A DNA stretch of 64,000 bases from Ampullaceana balthica (GCA_944989445.1 CALYLW010000211.1:235001-299000); one strand, 5' to 3'. Positions 1 through 11,044 are shown, numbered from the stretch's first letter. A program made the numbers and translations. The notes: generated by a model from the sequence alone, not told the origin.

Positions 1-116
1 CCGTGTGCCAAATGTCAGCTCGATGGAATCACCGGAAGTAGGTCATTTTCGACTTTTGTTTTTCCGCCCGCCCATGAGATGATGAGACGGCCGCGAAGTT
101 AATATAAGGGATTTAA
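1..116 (-). repeat. End of a 500-bp CCCTTATA unit (cut by window edge)
   Basis: The segment ends in CCGCGAAGTTAATATAAGGG followed by ATTTA, the reverse complement of the AAATCCCTTATATTAACTTC start that opens each unit of the array at 27.8-32.8 kb. It also carries the diagnostic 'tgccaaat-tcagctcgat-gg-atcac-ggaagt' stretch. Same orientation as the array at 61.9-64 kb. Confidence 0.8.
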
Positions 117-124
117 TAACTCGC

Positions 125-480
125 TTTGAACGGCATTTGAACGTCCGCGTAAATTTGTTCAATACAGAAATGAGGTTAAATTTTTTATTCTTTGTCTCTG
201 CATTTTCTGATTATTTAATTTACGGCATTCGGGCAAAAGGGACAATTACAAAAACTAACTTAAAACCACCTTCAGGGTAAAATGAAGTGTCCTGCCAAAT
301 TTGGTCACCGTCCGTCATTTTGTTTTTCCGTGGCTGTCGAACAGAAAGTCGAAAAGCGAAACATACAAACATACAAACATACAAACATACAAACACCAAC
401 TGAGCTTTACATATTAGATATATATTTACGCTCAATTATCGCTGACTGCCTCACACCTAAAGCTAATTGAAAATATTGAC
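125..480. repeat. Dispersed repeat with (ACATACAA)n tract, copy 1
   Basis: Contains 'tttggtcaccgtccgtcatt', then 'gaaagtcgaaaag', then four ACATACAA units and 'ccaactgagctttacatatt'. The same order recurs at about 1205-1535. The short reading frames across it are repeat artefacts. Superfamily not identified. Confidence 0.6.
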
Positions 481-639
481 TTGAAAATCATAATCCAGAT
501 TAACATTAACCAAACAACGCACGAACCTATGACGTCAGCATTTGTGTTTTAAACAGTGCTGACTGACTCAAAGATTTATTTTTTGGTGCAGTAATTTGGT
601 GCGCTGCTTTTAAAATCGTGTGGTGATTAGCACTGTAAA

Positions 640-1130
640 AAAATATTATATACATACTCTGTGTACATTTCAGGAATATTTCTTATTTATCATACAAGGA
701 TAAGTTACTTGGACTTTTGAAAACAACAAAAAAACACCCCCTATTATAAAATAGTTTGTGCATCCGAAGGCACCCAAAAAGGTGTGCAAAATAATTATAA
801 ATTAAAGACGCGCTGTAAAAAAATATTATATGACGTCTATGTTTTAGCTTATATTTAATTTTTGAAAAGGTAACGATGTAAAAATAGGATTTGAGGATTT
901 ATAATTATAAAATACTTTGTGTTCATTTTAGCAAGTTTAATATTTATCAAACAAGGGTAAGTTACTTGGGCTTTTGACAAAAAAGGGTAGGCGCCCTACA
1001 ACCCCTATTATAAAATACTTTGTGTACATTTCAGTAAGTTTAATATTAAGTATTTATCAAACAAGAATAAGTTATTTGGCGCCCTACAACCCCTAGTAAT
1101 AAAGTAACACAACTCAATTTAAGATGCGTA
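640..1130. repeat. Three degenerate copies of an ACTTTGTGTACATTT repeat
   Basis: Near-copies of 'tactttgtgtacatttcag' followed by 'tatttatcaaacaaggataagtta' occur at about 655, 913 and 1015. Related copies lie at about 5740, 5837 and 5990, and inverted near 39150. AT-rich, no coding content. Confidence 0.6.
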
Positions 1131-1204
1131 CACGAAAATGTGCGCGCCTTAATTTGACAATAAAAGATTTTTTAAAGCGCACCACTCAAAATAAAATATT
1201 TGAA

Positions 1205-1535
1205 AAGAAATACTGCAACAAAAATAACTCCATTTGAATGCCCGTCTTAATTTGTTCAATATGGAAATGATATATATATTTTTTTTTCTCTTTGTCTCTA
1301 TATTTTCTGATTTTTTAAATTTACGGCTTTCAGGCAAAAGGAGCAATTACAAAAACTACACTAAAACCATCAGTAGGTAAAAAGAAACCGTCCTGATAAA
1401 TTTGGTCCCCGTCCGTCATTTGGTTTTTCCGTGATTTTGTAACTGAAAGTCGAAAAGTGAAACATACAAACATACACACATACAAAAATACAAACACCAA
1501 CTGAACTTTATATAGTAGATATCCATAAAATTAAA
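1205..1535. repeat. Dispersed repeat with (ACATACAA)n tract, copy 2
   Basis: Second copy of the repeat at 125-480, with the same order of motifs: 'cgtccgtcatttggtttttc', 'gaaagtcgaaaag', ACATACAA-like units, then 'ccaactgaactttatatag'. The rest of 1535-1820 shows nothing recognisable. Confidence 0.6.
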
Positions 1536-1819
1536 TATTAATGACATAAACGTGCCCTTTTACTTCATAGTTTTACTTATTTATTACATTGCATTGCATT
1601 CTCATTATAATTGCACCCCGTTTCAAGTCGTAAATTATTCCCTTTTCAAGTTTCTTTAATAAACCAACGAAAATTTACCTTATTTTCTTCATTGAACTTT
1701 AACATCAAGTCTTCTCCCATTACTTTTATTTACCACGTTTTTATTAACTCGCTTTCGTTCCTGTGGCATTGTTTGTGTGTCTGTCCAAGATTTTTCAAAT
1801 CTGCCAACGTAAAATTAAA

Positions 1820-1940
1820 CCACTTTTGATGGTCCTAGAGATCTGTTAATTTTACCACAGATAGATCTTGGATGACAATGCATTGTATCAAAATTTCAGA
1901 TCGATCGAATGTACCGTAATTAAATTATTGAACATTTTAA
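1820..1940 (+). repeat. ATCGATCGAA-module repeat, copy 1
   Basis: Holds 'gatggtcctagagatct', 'accacagatagatcttggat' and 'cagatcgatcgaatgtaccg' followed by TAATTAAATTA. Reverse-complement copies are at 6935-7120 and 61620-61850. The last part is shared with the 500-bp CCCTTATA units. Confidence 0.6.
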
Positions 1941-2060
1941 TTTATCTGTATATAAGCATCTGTACCGTCTACTTTTGTTGACATCCATTAGTTCACCCCG
2001 TGACCACATCACCGTGTTTTTAAAACGTTTGGCGGCGCTTATGAGGTGTTTGGTATAAAA

Positions 2061-2410
2061 ATAAAAATAGAGGTAAAAAATATTTTTAAAAACCACGTTT
2101 TTGTAAGTGGACTAAAAAGGAAGAAAATAATTTAAAACTAATAAGTTCAAGTACTTTCATATAATATGACTAAAACGTGGGGTGGGTGTTTGGTATAAAA
2201 ATTAAAGATTTATAATTAAGAAGGCAAAAAAGAAATCTATAAGTGAGAGAATGAGTGGACCGCATATGTCAAACCTCATAAGCGCCCGCCCAACGTTTTT
2301 AGTCATATTATATGAAAGTACTTCAACTTATTAGTTTGTTTTAAATTTCTTCTTTTTAGTAAACTTATAAAAACGGGGTTTTTAAAAATCTTTTTTTTAC
2401 CTCTATTTAT
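2061..2410. mobile_element. Foldback MITE with long terminal inverted repeats, copy A
   Basis: Two arms of about 130-150 bp are inverted. The left arm runs AGAGGTAAAAAA, 'aaaaaccacgtttttgtaag', 'gtggactaaaaagg', 'aagttcaagtacttt', 'atatgactaaaacgtgg'; the right arm is its complement and ends TTTTTTTTACCTCT. The loop is about 110 bp ('gtgtttggtataaaaattaa' to 'cctcataagcgcccgccc'). Copies at 6570, 8918 (interrupted) and 61093. Non-coding; superfamily not assigned. Confidence 0.8.
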
Positions 2411-2436
2411 TTTTCTACATAAGAAGTCCACACAAT

Positions 2437-2647
2437 GGGTCGTCTATAAATAACGCCACGAACACATTTGTGACGATGCGTGACGAGGGGGGAAAGGGTG
2501 TTTGAGATATGCGGCGGGGGGGGGGTCGCAAAGCTTAGTGACGTCATATTGGAAGAGGGGTATAAGTTTTTGTGACGACATGTGACGAAGGGGAAAGGGG
2601 AGCGAAAAATCGGACACAATCGTGTGACGTTATTTATAGACGACCCC
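2437..2647. mobile_element. Short MITE with GGGTCGTCTATAAATAACG ends
   Basis: Starts GGGTCGTCTATAAATAACGC and ends with the near complement ('gtgacgttatttatagacga' then CCCC). About 210 bp, with G-rich and GTGACG motifs inside. A relative of the GGCCGTCCATAAATGACGTC elements at 19849, 38300 and 40048. Target-site duplication not clear; superfamily not assigned. Confidence 0.7.
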
Positions 2648-2960
2648 TTTTACCCAGAAGAGTGTTCATTATTTACAATTGCAATCCACTATCTCACCAA
2701 ATACCCTTTATTAAAGTAAAAATTCAACTAAAAATGCTTGCTCACCACTCCACTTTTTCTGTTTATACAAATTTTGGGGAAAATAAAAGATCCATTGATT
2801 TCAAAAGATTTTAAATCTTTCAAACAAATGTTTAAATTTAATTTTTTATCCATATTTTCTCACTTAAAGGCTATATTCATGTTTTTTTATATCTCGCCCC
2901 TGACTAACCTATTTTCCCTATTTTTAGCTAACATCCTCCAACACCACTAACGTCTCCCAG

Positions 2961-3087
2961 CGCCTCTGACTACACAAAACAGCTCAGCCTCCTCACTGGT
3001 AGCCATCTTCAGATCGATACAACGATCAGCCGAAGCCGAATTGTCGGACACAGTCCGTACGTTGAAATCTCTGCTATGTACAACGAG
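2961..3087 (+). CDS. Possible isolated coding exon, unknown product
   Basis: A stretch of 42 codons with no stop (first residues ASDYTKQLSL, last SAMYNE) sits between a possible acceptor (cgtctcccag|C) and a good donor (AACGAG|gtatgt). It would start in phase 2 and end in phase 0. Composition is richer in GC than the surroundings, and I see no copy elsewhere in the window. I do not recognise the peptide. The minus strand is also open here (2947-3234), so this may be chance. Upstream the frame is closed by a TAA if the earlier AG at about 2929 were used. Confidence 0.3.
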
Positions 3088-3845
3088 GTATGTGCGGAGA
3101 CATTTCATCCTCTCATCTTGGTGCATTGTTTTTTTATCAATAAAAGACTGAAGTATTACATGGAGTCTATGCCAATATTTTATTTCTATGTTGATACGAG
3201 ATGTATTATTACGTAAACTTTTCTTACGTTTCAAACCATTGGCGGAGTCTAATATGACATGAACAATCCTAACCCAAGTAAGTTTGACTTAGATCATATA
3301 ATATTGTACATTTCTTAATGGTTGATTTTTTTTTATTTCTAACGAATAATTTTAAAAAATGTTTCTTTTACTCTTACTCTTACAATTGATAGATGACTGA
3401 AAATTCGGGTATTTTTGTTTTCTACTAAAACCTCTTATCTAATGTATAAGTAAAGGAAATGTTTATTGAAAAAAACACAACTCGAAAGGGTCTTTAATAA
3501 TTTTCATTATTTAAACGATTTAATGAAAGTGTAAGTTGGAGGCGTTTAAGACATTATCCATGCAAGTATTAAGTCATTATCGGTGTGTGACCTTAAAATT
3601 TATACTAAATAAAGTGTCAGTCGATAATCAAGGTCTATATATCATTTAAAGTTAAAGTCCACATGTTGGCTAAGTAAGTTTTTAATATTTAAAAAACGAT
3701 TTATAATTTTAGAAAATTAGTGTTGATAACTTCCAAATTCTTGAACTCTTAAAATCCGCCCGCTCGAAACTCTTGATTGCTAGAAATTTGAAACTTCAGT
3801 TCAAATTATTTGGCTAAGCAGTTTGTGCTACTAATGATCCTACAT
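3088..3845. other. Intergenic or intronic AT-rich DNA, nothing recognised
   Basis: No convincing ORF, inverted repeat or repeat shared with other parts of the window was seen. Confidence 0.5.
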
Positions 3846-4572
3846 GTGGAAGAAAATCAGAAGCCCCGAGCCTATGCTCTTCATGGGTCTTCCTGGAAGA
3901 CCCTCCCAGCTATCTGGCCCCCTCCCCCAGAAAAGGACGTTGACAGCTGGGAACACCCCCCCGGAGCGGTCGCTTCTGAAGCGGCCACCTGGGCATCTAA
4001 GACAGAAAGTCGAGGATGCCTCCCACTAAGTTGACCTCACAAGGAGGGGTGGAATTGCCTTACTACGACCCGCTACCACTTCGGCGCCACCCCGGCAAAG
4101 CATACGAGTCTCAATGGTTAGGATCGCCGCAATGCGGGGGATCATCAATGACCTACCTAGGGTGCAACCCCCACTGGAAGGTTTCCTCAGAGCTGGCGTC
4201 CATTGCGTTCTTCGCGGTACCTTTTGCTAATCCGTACTGGCGCTCCTGGCCCTAAACCGGCACCGCTCAATGGCGTTGCTAGTAAAATTGAGGGGGACGA
4301 AACTGGTCGCTTCGGATTTACCCGACCCTCAACGGGTACTTTGGTTTTCATCATCGACAATGCATTTAAGATGCTTTGTCTAAGATCCGTACAGTGACTG
4401 TAATCATATGTAACTAGCACCTAACACCTAACATATCGGACTTTGGCATTGCCTGACGGGAGTTGTTGGTTTCAGGTCGCCGAGTCGCGGTCAGGTCCGT
4501 GCCCCACGACCTTACTCATCCGCCGAGCCCCGTAGAGGCCACCCCCTTTCGGCAGCTACGTTTGTGCTACTA
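3846..4572 (-). repeat. GC-rich island, possibly a LINE 5' region
   Basis: About 730 bp of much higher GC than its flanks, with sharp edges. Both strands carry short open frames (for example 4187-4420 minus and 3810-4034 plus), none recognisable. The style resembles the GC-rich leader upstream of the endonuclease domain in the LINE at 43.2-45.6 kb, which suggests the 5' part of a retroelement in minus orientation. That is inference; no RT or endonuclease motif is present. Confidence 0.3.
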
Positions 4573-5240
4573 AATTTCTGCTCTTTCTTTCTTTGTTTGT
4601 TGACTTTTAAAATTCATATTTCTTTTTTCTTTTTAGATGGTCTTTATGGTATTTAAAATGCATTTTAATTCCTTTGATATGTAAATCTTAAAATTCTTTT
4701 TAAATAAGATAAGACGCTTTTAAGTAAGGCTATATGTCACTAAATATTTAAAACCTGGAGAAGGATCTTTACCTGGGTGGTTTGAAAGCTGTACGTTTTC
4801 TCGGAGAAAGGATTATATTCAATTGATACTTATATTTTTGGTATGTCTTAAACTCATACTGAAAGAAGGTATACAATTTTGTTTTATTATCACCACAATC
4901 AGTTAATTCACCAAGCTGTATGCTTGTGGATCTCCAGGAATCTCGTTAGATTTTTTTAAAAAAAACACCCGTATATGATTTGCAAGAAATCTGAAAATTT
5001 TTTATATAGAGGTTGAAGTCTAGGTTTTAGTGCAATGGCTAGTAGATATGAGATTGGAATTTAAAGCTGTGGTCAAGTAATCAAGCAAAAAAGTATTTTC
5101 ATGTTTATTATTTTGACATGTTATACGTAACTTTTATTTAAAATTACTAAACATAAATTATCTTCGAAATACAGTGGTAGAGAAAAAAAGGGTTTGCTTT
5201 AATGAATGAATATTTATCAATACATAATTCCCTTTGTCTG
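4573..5240. other. AT-rich DNA, nothing recognised
   Basis: No ORF, inverted repeat or shared repeat recognised. Confidence 0.5.
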
Positions 5241-5249
5241 TATGTATGT

Positions 5250-6130
5250 ATGGATGTAATTGATTTCAGGCGTATCTATTAAATTCGTTTTCGCCTTTAT
5301 TATAAAAGTTTGATCATCGGAAGTTGCGCAAAAAGGTGTGCAAAATAATTATAAATTAAAGATGCGCTGTAACAAAAATATTATATGACGTCATTGTTTT
5401 AGCTTATATTATAATTTTTGAAAAGGGAACGATGTAAAAAAAGGATTTGAGGATTTATAATTATATAATATTATATATTATATATATTTACGCTCAATTA
5501 TGTAGCCTAACGCTAAGGGAAATCACTCTGCTTTTTTCTTAAATTGAAAATATAGACTTAAAAATAATAATCCTTTTGGTTTCCAGATTAGCATTAACCA
5601 AACAACGCTCGAATTTATGACGTCAACATTTGTGTTGTAAACAGTGCTGACTGACTCAAAGAGTGGTGCAGTAATTTGGTGCGCTGCTTAATAAAATTAT
5701 TTTAAAAATCGTGTGGTGATTAGAACTGTAAAAAAATATTATACATACTTTGTGTACATTTCAGGAATATTTCGTATTTATCATAGAAGGATAGGTTAAT
5801 TGGGCTTTTGACCAAAAAAAAACCTATTATAAAATACTTTGTGTACATTTAAGAAAGTTTAATATTACGTATTTATCATACAAGGACAAGTTAGTTGGGC
5901 TTTTGAAAAAGGTGAGCGCCGTAGGCGCCCTTAAAAAAGGGGGGCGCCTCATGCGCCACGGCGCCGCAGCACAAATTAGTTATGAAATATTTTGTGTACA
6001 TTTCAGCAAGTTTAATATTTCGTATTTATCAAACAAGGATAATTTAAAGTTACTTATGTTATTGATTCTCGTTGTCTGTATGGATGTAGTGCTGTTAGGT
6101 GGCGCTGCGATCGATTTTGTTTTATAGTAC
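5250..6130. repeat. Cluster of ACTTTGTGTACATTT-type repeats
   Basis: Carries the same modules as 480-1130: 'gcagtaatttggtgcgctgc', 'aatcgtgtggtgattag', and repeated 'actttgtgtacattt'. At 5912-5975 there is a GC-rich stretch with nested GGCGCC-type palindromes ('gcgccgtaggcgccc', 'gcgccacggcgccgcagcac'). An inverted copy of the latter part forms the insertion at 39050-39578. Confidence 0.6.
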
Positions 6131-6569
6131 TGTTTGAACCAAAAAAGATTCCGTCATTTTTTGCGGGTTATCTCTAGTTATATAATAATAACTCTATCTC
6201 GTATATTTGCTGAAGAATATAATAGAAGTGGGGTGTTTCTTGTAAATTCGTCATAACAATAAGGATTTATGCGGTTTTATGAGAATGTGATATAAAGATA
6301 TGAAATTGTGAAGGTTTTTGAAAAACCTGAAATAAAGCATCACTCTCATATACCATAATGTAAAAAACTGAAAAAACGTAAACAATGAAAATGTTGATGC
6401 TGAGATTAAAAGCGCGTACTTTTCGCGGTAATATTTCACTTTGTGAAATGAATGTATGTCGTTTTTTCCTTTATGCATTACTACACCGTTCATCCGATCA
6501 CCATGAAACTTCGGGAAGTTATTGAGTACACTTTCGCAAAGGTTACTGATAAAAAGTAATTTTGTAAAA

Positions 6570-6912
6570 ATAAAGGTAAAAAAAGGATTTTTAAAAACCA
6601 CGTTTTTACAAGTGGACTAAAAAGAAGAACATACTTTAAAACTTGTAAGTTCAAGTACTTTGATTTAATATGACTAAAAACGTGGGGCGGGTGTTTGGTA
6701 TAAAAATTAAAGATTTCTAATTTAGAAGGCAAAAGAGAGATCCATAAGTGAGAGATTGAGTGAACCGCATATGTTAAGCCTCATAAGCGCCCGCCCCACG
6801 TTTTTAGTCATATTAAATCGAAGTACTTGAACTTACAATTTTAAATTATTTTCTTTTTTTTTAAACTTGTAAAAACGTGGTTTTTAAAAATCATTTTTTT
6901 ACCTTAATTTAT
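6570..6912. mobile_element. Foldback MITE, copy B
   Basis: Same arms and loop as the 2061-2410 copy: 'ttttaaaaaccacgtttt', 'aagtggactaaaaagaag', 'gttcaagtactttgatttaa', loop with 'gtgtttggtataaaaa', then the complementary arm to 'tttttttacctt'. The reading frames 6251-6732 on the minus strand overlap it and are not genes. Confidence 0.75.
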
Positions 6913-6934
6913 TATATAGATAAAATAAAAAAAA

Positions 6935-7125
6935 TTCAATAATTTAATAACGGTATATTCGATCGATCTGAAATTTTAACAAAATGCATTGTCATCCAAG
7001 ATCTATCTGTGGTAAAATTTTGAGATCTCTAGGACCATCAGAAAAGGTTTAATTTTACGTTGGCAGATTTGAAAAATTTTGGACAGACACAGGAACGAAA
7101 GCGAGTTAATAAAAACGTGGTAAAA
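6935..7125 (-). repeat. ATCGATCGAA-module repeat, copy 2
   Basis: Reverse complement of 1820-1940, with 'attcgatcgatctgaaattt', 'tccaagatctatctgtggta' and 'gagatctctaggaccatcag'. It ends 'aacgaaagcgagttaataaa' then AACGTGG. Confidence 0.6.
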
Positions 7126-7230
7126 ATTACCAGTCATTGGGGGCCGGGGAGCCAAAAATGTGCACTTTCAGTGGAATTGCAGATAAGTACCGATTTCGGT
7201 TACTAGAAATCGCTCAGAGTTGTTAAAAAC

Positions 7231-7801
7231 TAGGGGTTTATCGGATTTCGGCTCCAGCTCCGTTAAATCCAGCCATTTTTACAAATCCGGCTCCGTCTCT
7301 GTTCCAATTTTGGCGGATTTGGGCCGGATTTGGCAACAGCACAGTAGTACTTCTAGTTTACTATTCTTGCTGATGTATATAAGAAAGAAAAACACTCATT
7401 TTGAATTTTAATGGTGCATTACTTCATGAATTTGTGGGACTTGAATACAGGGGTACCCAGATATACGTTTGTTATGGTATAAGTCCAACTCGGTATACGT
7501 CCTGTTTGGGCGCGAAACATTTTGCTTGGTATACGACCTTTGTTTGCAATACATTATTTTACATTTCAATGATTTAATATGAGTACATGTATAAGTCATT
7601 ATTGTCATGTCGTAATAAACTTCAGTAATGAACAGTCGAGTGACTGCACCCACCTAGGTCAAGAGATGTAGTACTTTATTTTGTTGTATTTTTAGTTTGT
7701 AAATCCGGCTCCGTCCCCGCCCTCTGGCCGGATCTCACTTCATAAATCCGGCAAATCCGAATCCGGCCGGATTTCAAAAAATTGAATCCGGTATACCCCT
7801 A
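7231..7801. mobile_element. Non-autonomous hAT-like element with near-perfect 8-bp TSD
   Basis: Ends are TAGGGGTTTATCGGATT and its partner AATCCGGTATACCCCTA. Both subterminal regions repeat AAATCCGGCTCCG-like words. The flanks are TTAAAAAC (7223-7230) and TTAAAACC (7802-7809), 7 of 8 identical, as expected of a hAT target-site duplication. No transposase; the frame 7408-7653 is not a recognisable gene. Confidence 0.8.
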
Positions 7802-7867
7802 TTAAAACCTACGTATATGATCTAATAATTATAAATTCAATTTCGTTCACCTTACTGAAACGGTACT

Positions 7868-7962
7868 CAAGCTATCGTGTACGTGTACACACACACGCAC
7901 ACACAAACAAACACACGCTTATTTACTTACACGTACACTTACAATTACACACTTACACAAAC
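7868..7962. repeat. CA-rich simple repeat
   Basis: Interrupted (CA)n with (CAAA) and TTACAC variants. Confidence 0.7.
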
Positions 7963-8162
7963 AAGATTGCAAAACTATGCTTTTCAGATTCAGGAAGGTG
8001 TAAAACGTTGAGATTTATTCCTATTTTATGTCTAATCTTGTATTTTGACTAAACTTTACGTCGAATATATGTACGACTGCAATACTTCTTTCTACCTGTA
8101 CTTCGTATATAAGAATTTAAAAACATGTAACTTTCTAGGTAACATTAAAATTAAGGGCCCTG

Positions 8163-8300
8163 TTGAAACACTGCCTCACATCCTCATATTCACAATTCCC
8201 TTTAAGAAAATATGAATGGATAATTATTGATTCCAGTTTAATTTGCCCAGCTGTTAAATTAAAACTTATGGTAAAATATCACTCAGAAACACATCTATTT
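8163..8300. repeat. Dispersed repeat shared with 13540-13690
   Basis: Shares 'cctcatattcac', 'tttaatttgcccagc' and 'tttaaaacttaca/tgg' in the same order with 13540-13690. The frame through 8163-8462 begins at a TTG and matches nothing I know, so no gene is called. 8470-8917 shows nothing recognisable. Confidence 0.45.
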
Positions 8301-8917
8301 CAGAAAAAAATCATAAATTTATTTTCTTTCCCCGACACGATCATTTTCCCAGTTGTAATGTCACACACTCATATGATCCCGTTGCTTAACAGGATCCCGT
8401 TTTTTGATGAAACCCCTTTCCCCGATCCCATTACATTTCTAGCTGAGATCTCGTTCCCATGAGATACTGTTTTGGTTTCACTCCCGTTTTCCTGGTCGAA
8501 TTATGCGAGTATTTATGAAATATGGCTAGGGCTCATCAACACCCACAATTGCGTATACTTTCATTTACAACTTCATTTACATTCCGTTAAATACAATAGA
8601 GCATTAATAGAAAGAAACGACGAGCATTTTCTAGAAATTTTAAAATTACATGTAAATCTTATTTAAGACAACTCACTAAATATTGAATTTTAAAAACCAA
8701 CAACAACACATACTCACAATTAGGAAACTACGAGAATTATATATTTATATTTTAAAGAAAAAGAAATTTAGTATTTAAGATTCTTAAATGATGAAGAAAT
8801 CGTTGTTCAGGATGATGGCCTACTCTATTAAATGGCGTCTTATTTAGGCATTGAATTAGTCTGCAGATACTTGAGTAAAACATTCAATCTTTCCCATTAA
8901 AATCGGTTGATAAATAA

Positions 8918-9803
8918 ATAGAGGTAAAAAAATAAATATTTAAAAACACGTTTCTTTACATGGACAAAAAAATAAGAAAATAAGAAAAAACTTAGAAGTT
9001 CAAGTACTTTTATTTAATATGGCTAAAAACGTTTAGGCGGGTGTTTGGTATAGTTATTAAAGATTTATAATTTAGAAGAAATAAAACAAACCCGTAAAAA
9101 CAAAGTTTTTGACTATAAATCCATTATATGTGAGACATAACTAACAGTATTGATTATTTTCAAACATGAACGGACTGAATCTGTCTTAACTCAAGTTTGC
9201 TTCATAACCCGGGGGGGGGGAGGAGGGTGAGAGGGGAAAAGTCTGGTCACCGATTCGCTTGACCGAGCTCAGCGTGACACGTAAAATGTAAACAAAAGTG
9301 CCCCGTTGCTTCGATGGGTCGCCTCAACGCGTTAACTCAAACTTTCACGTGGGAAAAAAACAATAACAAACCGTGAATTTGAATTACATACCTCATATAA
9401 GGATAAAATAAAAATGCATTAATTTAATTACGGTACGTTCGATCGATCTGAAATTTTTATACAATGCATTGTTAGGTTAGACGGGCCCTTGTACCAAATT
9501 TCAGCTCGATCGGATCACGGAAAGTGGGTCATTTTTGACTTTTATTTTTCCGCCCGCCCACCCATGAGATGACGACAGACAGAGAGAGAGACAGACAGAG
9601 AGAGACGGTGGTGAAGTTATATAAGGGATTTAAAAAGAGAGATCTATAAAGTGGGAGAATGAGTGAACTGCATATGCAAAACCTCATAAGCGCCCGCCCC
9701 ACGTTTTTAGACATATTAAATCAAATTGAATTTATAAGTTTTAAATTATTTTATTCTTTTTAGTCCACTTAAAAAACTTTGTTTTGTAAAAATTCCTATT
9801 TTT
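8918..9803. mobile_element. Foldback MITE, copy C, split by a CCCTTATA unit
   Basis: Left arm 8918-9080 (AGAGGTAAAAA to 'gggtgtttggtat' and 'gatttataatttagaag'), right arm about 9634-9803 ('agagagatctataaagtggg' to 'tagtccactt' and 'tttt'). Between them lies one complete 500-bp unit. The join reconstructs the uninterrupted loop seen in copies A and B, so the unit inserted into the loop. Confidence 0.75.
9081..9633 (-). mobile_element. 500-bp CCCTTATA unit inserted in the foldback loop
   Basis: Begins with ATAAAACAAACCCGTAAAAA and ends GAAGTTATATAAGGGATTTA. Contains the GAGA/GACA microsatellite, the 'aattacggtacgttcgatcg' module, a CACGTG site and core type A ('gtcaccgattcgcttgaccg'). Because its insertion site is known from copies A and B of the MITE, this copy gives the practical limits of the mobile unit. 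Confidence 0.75.
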
Positions 9804-10330
9804 AAATCCCTTATATTAACTTCGCGGCCGTCTCTGTCTGTCTCTCTCTCATCATCTCTCTCATGGGCTCGGCGGGCGGAAAAACAAAAGTCGAAAATGA
9901 CCCTACTTCCCGTGATCCGATCGAACTGAAATTTGGCATACGGACCCGTCTAACCTAACAAATGCATCGTATCAACATTTCAGATCGATCGAACGTACCG
10001 TAATTAAAATTAATGCATTTTTGGTTTATCCTTATATGAGGTATGTAATTTAAATTCACTGTTTGTTATTGTTTTTTTCCCACGTGAAATTTTGAGCTGA
10101 CGCATTGAGGCGACCCAACGAAGCGACGGGCGCTTTTGTTTACATTTTACGTGTCACTCTGAGCTCGGTCAAGCGAATCGGTGACCAGACTTTTCCCCTC
10201 TCCCCCCCCCCACCCACCCCTCCCCCCCCCACTAGGGTTATGATGCAAAGTTGAGTTAAGACAGATTCAGTCTGTAAATGTTTGAAAATAATCAATACTG
10301 TTAGTTATGTCTCATATATAAGGGATTTAT
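9804..10330 (+). repeat. 500-bp CCCTTATA unit, type A core
   Basis: Starts AAATCCCTTATATTAACTTC, has a CT/GTCT tract, the ATCGATCGAACGTACCGTAA module, CACGTG, 'cggtcaagcgaatcggtgac', a C-rich tract, 'gattcagtctgtaaatg', and ends 'gtctcatatataagggattt'. It lies inverted relative to 9081-9633, so 9.08-10.33 kb is a 1.25-kb palindrome with a 170-bp centre. Confidence 0.85.
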
Positions 10331-10365
10331 AGTCAAAAACTTTGTTTTTACGGGTTTGTTTTATT

Positions 10366-10392
10366 AAATCCCTTATATTAACTTCACCGCCG

Positions 10393-10423
<31 letters not shown>

Positions 10424-10820
10424 GTCTGTCGTCATCTCATGGGCGGGCGGGCGGAAAAACGAAAGTCGAAAATGACCCACTTCCAGTAATCCGATCGAGC
10501 TGAAATTTGGCACACTGACCCGTCTTACCTAACAATGCATCGTATCAAAATTTCGGATCGATCGATTGTACCGTAATTAAATTAATGCATTTTTAGTTTT
10601 TCCTAATATAACGTATGTAATTCAAATTCACGGTTTGTTAATTTTTTTTTCCACGTGAGTTTGAGTTGACGCTTAGACGTCGACCGTCGTGCCAACACCC
10701 CCTCACGTCCCATCCCCCGTTAAAAGACAGGGGACATCACTCGGTGTCAGTCTGTAAATATTTGTGGCGTTGGAAAATAATTAATACTTATAATTATGAC
10801 TCAAATATAAGGGATTTATA
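10366..10820 (+). repeat. 500-bp CCCTTATA unit, type B core
   Basis: Same ends as its neighbour, but the core is type B ('gtcgaccgtcgtgccaacac', 'ggggacatcactcggtgtca'). Spaced from the previous unit by the usual ~35-bp linker 'caaaaactttgtttttacgg' and 'gtttgttttatt'. Confidence 0.85.
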
Positions 10821-10861
10821 GTAGAAAACTTTGTTTTTACGAGTTTGTTTTATTTACCTCT

Positions 10862-11035
10862 ATTTATTTTAGTTTTAAATATTGATAGTGTGTTGGTTTT
10901 ATCTAGTTTGATCAGTCAACCTACTCAACACCCGAAATTTCAGATGGGAAGAAGGAGATTTAGCAGGTGTTTGTCATGTATACAGAATAATACAAGTCTT
11001 ATTTATAACCCCAATGTCTGTCTTGTATTATTCTG
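10862..11035 (-). pseudogene. CR1-like LINE 3' fragment
   Basis: Decayed copy of the 3' coding end found at 33055-33190: both have 'ttgata-agtgttgg', 'ca-cccattccacgcccgaa' and 'ggacgggaagaa' in the same order. Minus strand, no frame remains. Confidence 0.6.
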
Positions 11036-11044
11036 TTGGAATAA

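Noticed and set aside
2947..3234. 95-codon minus-strand ORF
   Set aside because: No recognisable domain; the plus-strand exon reading with a splice donor is at least as plausible.
4016..4420. rRNA or other structural RNA in the GC-rich island
   Set aside because: No stretch resembles conserved rRNA or snRNA sequence.
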